64,000 bases of DNA from Nematostella vectensis (Eukaryota; Cnidaria; Anthozoa; Actiniaria; Edwardsiidae): assembly GCF_932526225.1 (NCBI RefSeq), contig NC_064044.1:5482747-5546746 (forward strand). The letters are read 5' to 3'. How positions within the stretch are numbered: position 1 is the first letter of the stretch; each line of letters begins with the position of its first letter. Of this stretch, positions 53,868 through 64,000 are shown one piece after another. The translations under genes were made by a program, and so were the position numbers. The notes under the pieces are model-generated. The model had not been told where the DNA came from. It saw only the letters and a list, made by a program, of their open reading frames with translations, and did no database searches.

Positions 53868-56692
53868 ATATATAGATTTAGGCACTGCCTAAAAGCGGAG
53901 CCAGCATTGAACACCTTCTGTGTTGACTGATTGAGGTATTTTTTGGGGATCTAGGATCCTGCTCTTTACTGAGATTTATATATTGTACCAACCAAATGGA
54001 TCCAGGCCTTATTTAATAATTTAAATTATGCAGTACATCAAAGTTAAAAAAAACACAATTCCTGGTGTGAATATAGCTGTCAAAGTTGTCAAGAGTCTAA
54101 TGGTAAATTCTTATGTCCAATCATAGAAGTTTATAAATATATTTTTTTTATTAAAAACAATACTCCAACAAGCTTTGCCCTTGTGCAGAATAGGTCATGG
54201 ATGTAACAGCATTCCACAGATTTGAAATAATATATTCAGACTGTTTAGATGCTATACTGTACTTCTTATGTATTGATTTAGTGGCGATTCTCTCCTTCAT
54301 TGGACCGAATATTCAGAAAAATGTCTGGAAATTAAAATAAAAAAATATATCTCCTTTCATGCATTACACATTGGTGCACCCACCATTTACCATATAGTGG
54401 CCTTGTTGTTGGTGGCCTACTCCAAAATGAACGCAATGAAGAAAAAACAGATTGATTTTGGAAGCAAATCCTAAAAAAAAAAAAAAAAAAAAAAATCTAA
54501 GGCATCACTGACAGTGCTAAAATGCTAACTTCTAATTTCAAACCAAACCCTTTCATTGATCTATGTTTGGGGTAGAGAGGAAGGAAAGAATATCAATTGA
54601 CTAAAAAATAGTTGACGGGGGAGGAGATATAAAGGGAATTGACTCAACTTGAAAGGTTTGCTGAAAAAAATATAGCAAATTAGTGTGTGACATCCGTAGT
54701 CAGTAGAAACATTATAAAATAATTTGATTGAGCATTTCTTGACATTTCCCCTTTCCCATTATCTTAACCCTTTCATCACCACAGGCCTCTAAAGAGGCCA
54801 TATCTATGCTATCCAAGCTATGTGAACAGAATTTTATTATTGAAAAAGAACAAGGTTGTTGCTTAAGTGTTATAAAGTTTAAGTATCTTGCCCTAAAAAA
54901 ACTCTTTCCTTAATAAAAGTTTCATTAATGTACATTTGTAAAGCTACATTCTGACAAGCTTTGTCCTTGCGAAGAACAAGTAATGGATGAAACAGTATTT
55001 CAAAGATAGAATATAGTGTCAGACACAATTTTAGATAAGATGCAATACTGAAGTTTTAATGTACCATTTTAAGTGGTGATTTTCCATCCCCATGGGAATT
55101 AATATCTACAAAAATATACATCCAGTAATGCATTATATTTTGGTGTTTTTAGAAACCCTGGATCCAACCATTCCAATGAAATAAATCTAAACCTTTAAAA
55201 TAAATGTAATGGAAAAGGAAAGGAAATCCTAAAAAGAAGATATAAGTGAAAGTACTAAATGAAAATTTCTAATTTAAAAATCAAATCTGTTTATTAATTT
55301 ATTTTTGGTGTAGAGGGGAAATAGCAAAGAGCATCAATTGCATAAAAATAGTCAACAGGCAGAAGGATAGGAAGAAATATGACTCTTCTTTAAATGTTTG
55401 AAAAGAAAATATAATAACAATAATGTGATAATTATATTCAGTAGTTTCCTAAAATATCCCCTTTCCCATTATCTTTATGTTAATAGAAAACTGTTTTCGT
55501 TACAGATTTATTATTTAAAAAGCAAAATTATGTTTTTAGTTTTATATAATATAAGTATCTTGTTCTAAAAAAACTATTGAGTGTGTACTGCTGAATCACA
55601 TAGGTAATGCCCTAGTCATTTGAGCCCCTTCCCTTATGGTCCTGGGGAAGTCAGGGGTTAATGTGGGGTTTTAGATTACTTTTTAATCAGAATATATCAA
55701 GAGGGGTGGTGGTATTGACTGTTTTTGACTCTTAACTTGGAAACAGGCTTTTATTAAAGTCTAATCCCCCACCCTTTCCTGGGACCATGTGTGTGGGGGT
55801 ATCAAATGACTAGTGAATAAGAACTCCCTACTGTCTTTCAGACATGTCTTTCAAGACATGGTTTTCAATTCTCATGTCTTCCAGTCTTTAGCATTCATCT
55901 TGGCCCTCAGGTAGTCCCTGGTTCATAAAAGAGTAACATTTCTTCAAAAACAATCTTTTCATCAAGACATTTATAATCCGACTAATTTCCACAAATATTT
56001 GAAAAAATTATAATAAACACATGAGATGTAAGATTCAGACAATAACAATACATATTGGCAACAGGGGTTAAATTTTGTTTTGTTTTTATCCTCGGTAAGG
56101 AAAATTTCTCTTGTAAGTTGAAAAAGTTGCTGTATTTTCTAAGGATATGTATCTTCTTAGGACTAAGAGCACAGGATATAAAGACAAGAACGGTCTTCTT
56201 TACCAGTATATGACAAATGCAACACGATATTGGTTAGCCTTTATGAAATATTTCAACAAGAATAAAGATAGAACAAAGAATGTCAAAACAAAAGGTGTTA
56301 ACTTTTCCCTTGCTCTGTGCTTGTATTTAGCCGCCATGAGTGAGGCCTGGGAGTCGCGCGGCTGACTGACTGGCTGACTGACTGGCTGGCTGGCTGGTGA
56401 GTGACACCACAGGGTACCCGCGCAATGACCACAAAACCAAGTCGCATAGTTATACCATATTTCTATACCTATGGAGCTCCGCGCGCGGCCTACGGCCGCG
56501 CCGGCTCCGCTATAAAATGGCTAAAGATGTCCATAGCTTACTGAAACTTTTCAGAACACGCATTCTTTCCTCTTGTCACCCTCTCAGTTATAAAAAGGGT
56601 TTGTGTCTAGAGAGATGGCCTACGCCCGTTGAGAACAAATCCCTCACTTGCCACGTTCTAAGCCGAGATCCGCAACTCATTCTAGATACGGT
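53868..56692 (-). repeat. Repeat X, copy 2 (inverted, unoccupied)
   Basis: Reverse complement of the X sequence around the Polinton. At 56,272-56,276 (AACAA) it shows the uninterrupted Polinton target. It carries a private near-palindrome GCGGCCTACGGCCGC near 56,485-56,503. At its outer end (56,692) segment D3 begins at once. Confidence 0.9.
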
Positions 56693-56693
56693 T

Positions 56694-59300
56694 TTTTTTT
56701 TGGTTAACTTCTGCGCCTTTTATCCAGCTTTTGTAGGCCTCCTGTATTTAACATCCCCGTAGTTTTAGTACTAGATATATATCATCAAATTCCAGTGGCC
56801 GCTTTCTGATTCGCTGTGCTGGTGTTCGCAAGGAAAATAGAATCTTGTCTTTTGGAGCGCGAAAAGAGAGACTAGTACATCAGCTCAGCGAAATATAAAA
56901 AGAGGCCTCTAATAGCAAGGAAATAATCAAACTGACCAAGTACAATTGCAAACCCTTTGTATAGTAATGATAATATTTTAGATCTTTGTACATTTATATT
57001 TTAATTATGAAAAAGTAATGTTTAGAATATAGTTATTGCCTTGACATTTGTGCATTGCATATGCGCTTGAACATATTGTATGATTCTTAAAACACTCCTT
57101 CAAATCATCCTGTGTTGTTTGATTGTTTCGGAGCTAGCCTTTTCGGGTTCCCTGTGGTTGCGTGTAACTGCTGCAGAGACTGCGTGATGGCCTCCTACAC
57201 CGTCCGTTTTCGGACCCAACATCTGTTGATCAGTTTTATTTTTTTTCGTTTGTGACAATTTTGTTTTGGTTTTTGTTTATCTTTAAAACTATTTTAAAAC
57301 CCCATATCAAACATATTCCCCACGGATAGTGTCCTTCGTATAAGGCATTGCCTTATATGGGCATTGATGCCCATATTTAGAAGAGCTAAAGTTTTTCCGC
57401 TCCCTTATCTCCAAAAAACATCGTGAAAAATGCTGATTCCTTTCAATTTAAGACTCGAGGCAAAAGTGTGTCAAAAAAACTTTATCGCTTGGTCAAATCT
57501 TTATCACACAAGTCTTGAAAAGCCCTTAGACCCAGGCCTCCAAGAGATTGGCCGAGCGAGATTTAAGGTCACCCAAATATTGATATGTAAGCGGTTTAGA
57601 GTTTCTCTAGAGGAAATAAACCCCTTCCTGGGCCACAATTCCCCTAACAAACACACACAAGGCTAATAAGGCAATGTTAATAGCTTTATTGAGAAAACAT
57701 TCTATATTTCATTTTCCCGAAGGATCAAGAGAGAATGACCCATATCCCGGTTCACCTGTGGTGAACGTTCTAAAATGCAGAATAAAATTGCGCTCATAGC
57801 AACAACCTTATTATTGCTATTGATCATTAGCGTAATTCTCTTCCTAATAATTCATTAATTCTTATATACACTAAAATTTAAGAACTTCGTTAAGAACATA
57901 TTTAGCCTATATTCAGCATATTTAATATAGCCACCAGGATTTTACCTACCGGGACCGGAATTTTGCGAAAATAACGGCCGGAAAACGAGAATCGGGCCTC
58001 CCTACATGACCCCGTAGAAAGGAAGTCGAGAATAAATGCTTTCCAACGTAACAACGTGCAGTTGGAAAGCGTTTTTGTTACGGTTCTGAGTATGTGTTAT
58101 CACATTACGTGATCTTTTGTTTAAATATAACAACAACTTTTTATTTTGTAAGATTACGTAACTACTTTAGCACTACATATCGTATATATACGATAGAGAT
58201 ATGATAATTATTTCATCTCGCATGTTGGACGCTAGTACCACTGTGTAACCAAACTTCATGGTATATAATATTAATGACTTAATTCTCGAGGCTATATAAT
58301 CAACGCATTCGGTCGAGGAATACGTTCCCGGGTTTTTTGCCTATAGAGTTTTATCCGGGTTTTCGTATCGGGCGTGTGATTTTGAAGTTGTATTTTCATA
58401 AGATTATTGATATTTTTGAATTGTGTAATTGCACTTGCACTTAAGTAATATGTTAGGTATTATAATTTTTAAGTTAAGAATATTTTCTGCATTGTATTTA
58501 TATACCACGTTTGATTTCTAATAAAATGTGAAGTGGTACCAGTTCGTAGCAAGGAAGTCGAGAATAGCGCTTTACAGCAAGACTCACCTCTTACCTGTCA
58601 ACAAGTGTTAGTAAGACGTCACGATTTGCGCATGCGTGCTTTTCGTCCTTTGTATAAACTTGACATTTCGAGATAAACATAAATACCACACTCGAATAAA
58701 TGGACGGGCCTTTGTAAGTGAGTAATCATAGGCGATTTGTCCGTCTCTGATGCTTCTATTTGATTTGATTCAAGAAAATGTTTTTAGATAATGAATTTTT
58801 TTAACACATTCGTTCGGTCTTGGGGAGGGAGAGCTGGCTTTGCTGAGTAAAAGAAATGTTCATGTACGACAAGCTGCAATTGTATTGGCAAATGAACAAT
58901 ATTCACACCTCGACACAAAGAACGAGAAGAATAGAGACAAAAGAACTCCTTTGTAGAACAAAGATATTAGGAGACAAAGCAGTTGCGTAATTACTCCTTA
59001 ATACGAAGGTCGAATACGTGACACAATTCTCACGAGTGCTATTTGAGAAGTTGTAAACTATCCGACACTGCATCCATTGTGTCATCGCATAAGATTGGGG
59101 ATAAATTTGGCGGTTCAACAATGGTCTCCAAGCAATGGTCGCTGTGCGAATTGTACCAGGGTGGGAGGGAGGGTAGTTGTAATGCCACCTTACCCCACCC
59201 CGCCACCTCAGCTTCACACTGTGTTAATTTATTCATGGTTGTAGATCTTATAAGCGCTGACCGTAATGTATGCAGCGCGAATAGTTCCGCTATTCAATAC
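56694..59300. other. D3 flank upstream of the secreted gene
   Basis: Counterpart of about 6,540-8,500 in D1 and 45,390-47,835 in D2. It contains the private MITE at 57,303-57,588 and no supported gene. Confidence 0.5.
57303..57588. mobile_element. MITE-like insertion private to D3
   Basis: About 286 bp are present in D3 but absent at the matching points of D1 (about 7,141) and D2 (about 45,997). The ends are CATATCAA and, on the other side, TTGATATG. Inside is a 10-bp inverted repeat, ATATGGGCAT-TG-ATGCCCATAT. D1 and D2 serve as empty sites. Confidence 0.75.
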
Positions 59301-59307
59301 CGGAGTG

Positions 59308-59315
59308 TATAAAAA
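59308..59315 (+). promoter_or_regulatory. TATA box of the D3 secreted-protein gene
   Basis: Same TATAAAAA context as in D2, 117 nt before the ATG at 59432. Confidence 0.6.
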
Positions 59316-59431
59316 GCCCAGTGTTGACTTCACGAATTGTATCTACAAGGCTTTGGCTTACTCCATCTGCAGAGTCTCCATATCGACAATAGAGAAACAA
59401 AACGTCTTTTAAGAAAGCTTCGGGTACAAAG

Positions 59432-62400
59432 ATGCAGTTGGTGCTTGGCTTGCTTGCCCTGTCTTGTGCGGCGGGCCTGCAGTTTGCTGAAGGTAGTGTA
59501 CAGTCTTTACATTTCTTAAGTTTCTCCTGGATAGTTTAAATCTTTCTTGCATAGCTTTATAACGTGAGGTCTTAAGACATCATATATGCTAGTCGGCTCT
59601 TATTCGGACTTATTTGGAAATGATTTGTTTTCGAGTGGGAATTCTTTTTATTTGGATCACGAAGAAATGATACATTTTCTCGCACCGTTGCCCAATTGCA
59701 CCTCGGCCTTCACGCGCGGCCACAAAAAAAATATTCCGTGCCAACGGAAAAAAATACCGTGGCCACGAGAAATAAATCCGTGTCAACCGAAAAAAAAAAC
59801 CTTTCAACGCCCGTGCCCACAAGTTAGAAGACTTAAATTTACGTTTTCCCGTGGACGGCCACATATTCGAAAAGAAAACCTTTCCGAATAACCCGAAATA
59901 AGAGCGGGCTAGCAGGCTACTTTTAGTAAAAAAAAGGATAACAAGTATACAACAGGACTGTTACATTGTTACAAGTGAGTCATGTAATTTTTGTGAGGTA
60001 TGTCATTCTTTGGAATCTAACGAGGTATTTTCTATTTCATTCTTTGGCAGGTGCAAAGTACGATGTGCTATCCTGCAATTCCTTCAACTTAGCGAATAAC
60101 CAATACGAACAAAATGCAGACCACGGCTCATGGCCAGCCAGCGGCTTCTGTCGTGCAATTCGTAACCAGATCCTCCCTGTCGGCGCACACTATTCCTATG
60201 AGGCTTCGGTGTCGCTGTATAACGTGAGGGGGAGGGGCGGGGTGAATTTTGGTAATCTTGGATTGGCTTACAATGCGCTGGATGCGAACAACTTCGATTT
60301 CGTGTACTTTCGGTAAGTGCATCTTTATATACCTATTTAAAAAAATTGGTAATGATTAGTGCAAACGGCAAATCTCGATTGGAGTTGCAGTTCCACTACT
60401 TCTAAGTACTATGTCTTATATGTTATCATATTATATATATATTTTTTTATTATATTTAAAGGCAATGGATTTATAGCTAGAGTTTTTTTCAGTCGTGGAA
60501 CTGCCATTTGCCATTCGCCGGTTGCACTGACAACGTTTTTCTAATAAGATTCATGTGCAGATTATTGATATTGCAAACTGTTTACTTGATTGTATTTTTT
60601 GCTGATTTTTAAATATGATGGCATGTTTCGTTACTATAAAATCTTTGATAATTATTGTGCTGGTGATAAAGGGAAATTATTTTGTCAAAAGAGCAACAAA
60701 ATATTAAAGAATAATAGCTCAGTGCCAGCTTAAATAATCGATGCTTTTCGATTTTTTAATCGTTCCAGTCCTCACTCCTCTGGGGGCTGCTTCCAAACTG
60801 GTTACGTCATCAACGGAATCCCAACATTCCCCGCGGACTCAGTATCCAGTGCTTGCCCAAGCGGACCTCCGAGGGGTGGAGCATGGTTCCAGGCAAAGGT
60901 TCTCGTCCAGGGTACCAAAGCTCGCATATTCCTGGACAACAAACTAATCCGAGAAGTTTCTACCCATTACCGACCATATGGACGCGCAGGCGTCATCGTC
61001 GCGAACGGTTACAAAAATGTTATCTACTTTAAAAACTTCGAGATAAAAGGCATCTCGAAATCCTACTCCTTCCCGGCGAGGTCTTGTATGGCGACACACA
61101 CTCTTCCTGGATATTACTTGCTGGACGCGGACCATGGCTCCTGGCCGCGAAGCGGGTTTTGCAGAACATTACTTAAACCTGCTTTACCCGGTTCCTCTTA
61201 TCGGGTGTCGGCGAAGTTATTGAATCTGATCGGGCGTGACGGTAATAATTTTGGACATCTTGGACTGATGTTCAATTCAAAGGACATTAACAATTTCGAT
61301 TTCGTCTATTTTAGGTAAGTCGAGACGGCGATGCGCTTTTATTGATAAAGATATTTAAAATATCTTGCACTCACAGACTTGATGAGTTAAATTTATTTCA
61401 AAATGGTCGCCTGCAATGTTACGGGAATGGGAATTCTCGACGTACACAGTTTTTGGTAAAAAAAAGGAAACAATGATTTTAGCGAACTCCAAAAAATATT
61501 ATCTTATGTCAACACTTGTCTCCTTTTAAAATTCTGACTATAATAATCATCTACTCATCTTTAGGCCACACTCTGCTGGGGGCTGCTATCAAACAGGATA
61601 TGTCGTCAACGGGGTCCCTAATTTTAGTGGTGCTTCCTCAGGGCCTTGCTCTGGTGGCCCCCCATTAGGCGGAAAATGGTTCAGCGCGCATGTTGACGTC
61701 ATCGGAACACGCGGCAAAATCTTCCTCGGAGAGATCCTGGTAGCGACTATCACAACCCATTTTCCCGCCAAACTACAAGGCGGTGTCATCGTTGCCAATG
61801 GTTACAAAAATGTCATATACTTCAAAGAGTATAAAATGAAGAAGCTGTCGGATGGGCTCCCATTCCCTTCACGGTCTTGTCGAGCCACGTTACGAGGGCT
61901 TGGGTACTATGAGCTGGATGCTGCGCATGGAACGTGGCCTGCTAGCGGGTTCTGCAGAGTGCTCATGCCAAAAAGTCTTCATACTAAAGAGTACAGTGTG
62001 TCTGTTGACTTGTATAACGTGGTTGGCTGGAAAGGCGTTAACTCTGGGCACTTGGGTCTCATGTATAACGCCAAAGACATTAACAACTTTGAATTTGTGT
62101 ATTTCAGGTGAGTGCGACAAATTTGTTTTACTCCATTTTCACGTGCGCATCACATGCCCAATACAGAACAATTACGTGATTATCACATGATAGAATAACC
62201 ATAGCCAGTATGAAGCGCGCTGGCAGTTGCCTCGTTCTATAGCAAGATCGTGAATAAAAAACTCTGTCTCACTTCGCACTCGGGCTTTTACACCTACAAT
62301 GCCTTTGCCTTGTTACACCTTTTGATTAGAGCTCACAAAATGGTTATGGATGCATCACATTGTTGATATAGTCGAATGAGCCCCTCTGACAACACTTATG

Positions 62401-63742
62401 TCAAACGCAATAACCACTTCCCTCCCCACGTGCTTGTCACCCTTTTACACGTGATGCTCACGTGTACTCTCTTATCTCAGACCCCATTGGGTGGCCGGTT
62501 GCTACCAGACCGGATATGTGAAGAATGGGGTTCCTGTGTTTGACAATCTCGCAGTTAACCGCCCGTGTGTTAATGGACCACCAAAAGGACAGACTTGGTT
62601 TACTGCAAAGGTAAATACACTTGTGTGTCATGCAACTATGCCACTACATTGTGATATTTAGGAAATATGTGGTCGGATCCCCTAATACTTTCCTTAGAAA
62701 CCGCTGCTGATAAGGGTAGGATAACATTCTTGAAAGTCATTTGGGGCTTAAATCAGGGGCGTAGGCAGGGCCAAGGGGGCCCGGGCCCCCCTTCTCAGGC
62801 CCGAACCCAGGGGGGGTGCAAGGGGTGCGAACGCATTCCATCCCCTCCCCTCCCCACACAACAGCCGAAGGTCCACTTTGGGTTATCAATAGACGTGCTA
62901 TCTGTAGACAACACTTAAAGCATAAGCTTGATCACTCTCGTAGCCAAATCCGACAATAAACTTTCTGTGGATATACTGCAAAGGTATATAAAATTGCTTT
63001 TTGTGTCCTCCCCCCCTCCCCCCGGAAGGGAAAAACTAGGTCCATTTTTTTTTCGGATTTCGCACCCCCAAAGAAAAATCCTGGGTACGGGCCTGCTTCT
63101 AGCAGCCAAAAATACAGTTAATGTATGAAACATTATCTAAAACACAAGAGACAATGCCTTGAAAAGGCCTTTTGGGCCCACTCCTGTTAAAAATCCTGGC
63201 TACGCCGCTGAAAATGCTTTCACACTAAGCGCAAAATTTTATCAGGTGTGAAGCCTTTAAATGGGGAATGGAATTGCTTTCACGTATCGCTAGAGCCTTG
63301 ATATAATTCGTTTCAGGTCAGTGTTGAAGGAGCATCGGTAAAAATCTACAGAGATAATGTATATCTCAGCTCAGTCCCTACGCGCTTCACTCCCACACCA
63401 AAAGGTGGTGTCATTGTCGCCAATGGTTACCAGAACGTCATCTACTACAGAGACTTCAGGCTCCGCCCACTCAACCAGCCAATACCGTTCCTTACCACTC
63501 AGTGCATTAGTGCAGCTCAGAAAGGCAGCGGTTATACACTTCATGGTAATAAACGGCGCATGGCCTGGGAGCGGGTTCTGCCGTGCGCTGTACGACGAGG
63601 TAATTGCAGGCTCAGGTTATACAATCTCTGCTGATTTCTACAACGTTCGCGGAAGGTCTAGTAGCCAGTCTTCTGGAGTTGGACATCTTGGAATAATGTT
63701 CAACGCAAAGGACCTGAACAATTTCGACTTCATTTACTTCAG
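59432..63742 (+). pseudogene. Secreted tandem-repeat protein gene, D3, frameshifted in exon 6, 3' end outside window
   Basis: Exons 59432-59492, 60051-60312, 60769-61314, 61565-62107, 62481-62610 and 63317-63742 match the D2 gene in length, except exon 6, which is 426 nt instead of 425. The extra base lies at 63,548-63,550, where GGTACAAAC in D2 has become GGTAATAAAC. Everything after it shifts frame and the last unit would be lost. The signal peptide exon and the TATA box (59308-59315) are present, so it may still be transcribed. The terminal exon would begin about 150 nt past the window end. A one-base error in the assembly would make it functional, so the pseudogene call is moderate. Confidence 0.7.
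62755..63211. mobile_element. Possible hAT-type MITE in intron (D3)
   Basis: Orthologous to the element at 10,905-11,362, with the same end sequences and no clear target duplication. Confidence 0.45.
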
Positions 63743-64000
63743 GTAAGGCCTATTTACCGGTTCAAAAAGTGGTTACAATTCTTATTTCAACTCCTGTCAC
63801 TGAAATTTTTATGGCTAATGTTATAACAAAACTCACTCCTTTGTTATTGTTTATCATTGAAAATACAGTGATTTATTCGCATGGAAATTTCAAAATAACA
63901 ATCTAGGAATAAAGTATGATATGCTTTAGATATTTGATTTATCTTGATTACTTGCTTGAATTAGCCGATGGAAATGGATGCTTTGTGTGAACCGACATTG

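Larger units (their letters stand above)
56693..64000 (+). repeat. Segmental duplication copy D3 (partial, runs off the window)
   Basis: Third copy, beginning abruptly at the position equivalent to about 6,540 in D1 and 45,390 in D2, so the ASAP exons are missing. It joins repeat X at 56,692 with a T-run as microhomology. It has more differences from D1 and D2 in the 5' flank than they have from each other, and contains a private MITE at 57,303-57,588. It continues past the window end. Confidence 0.93.

Overview
This is a eukaryotic, metazoan window, most likely from a cnidarian (anthozoan-like). The signs are split genes with GT-AG introns, a tRNA-derived SINE, Penelope-like retroelement remains with a hammerhead ribozyme, MITEs, microsatellites and a complete Polinton/Maverick DNA transposon. 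The exact species cannot be told from sequence alone.

Layout. The window is built on a segmental duplication present three times in the same orientation. Copy D1 (about 1-12,860) and copy D2 (about 38,850-53,160) each carry the 3' exons of an ASAP-type ArfGAP gene (proline-rich region and SH3) followed by a multi-exon gene for a secreted protein of four tandem repeat units. Copy D3 (about 56,693 to the window end) carries only the secreted-protein gene and its upstream flank. Only the D2 secreted gene looks intact (seven exons, 748 codons). D1 has lost its promoter, signal-peptide exon and first domain exon and has three in-frame stops. D3 has a one-base insertion in exon 6. Before D2 lie further ASAP exons (ArfGAP zinc finger, ankyrin repeats) from about 34.4 kb, but no BAR or PH exons. 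ASAP shows several frame breaks, and the SH3 break is shared by D1 and D2.

Between D1 and D2 is mobile DNA: Penelope-like remnants and a hammerhead ribozyme (14.9-16.1 kb), a 2.85 kb repeat called X here, and a 14,191-bp Polinton (16,846-31,036) inserted into X. A second, inverted and unoccupied X copy (53,868-56,692) shows the empty target site, giving a 5-bp duplication TTGTT. The Polinton has 560-bp terminal inverted repeats. It encodes a family B DNA polymerase, a DD35E retroviral-type integrase, a major capsid protein (one frameshift), a packaging ATPase, a penton-like minor capsid protein, several small membrane proteins, a 504-residue unknown and a Cys/His-repeat protein. No adenain-like protease was recognised.

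How the parts fit: polymerase, long inverted repeats and integrase would replicate and insert the element, while the capsid proteins and ATPase suggest a virus-like stage. Nearly every Polinton gene is preceded 27-40 nt upstream by a TTTAAAGATT-like motif, probably the element's own promoter. A palindromic sequence of about 25 bp recurs six times, partly inside reading frames in one register. The inverted repeats carry ten TGATTGACAG sites each plus CACGTGAC boxes, resembling host PBX/MEIS and bHLH sites. The two inverted X copies bracket D2, and D3 joins exactly at the outer end of one of them, so X probably took part in the rearrangements. A false (haplotype) duplication in the assembly must be excluded.
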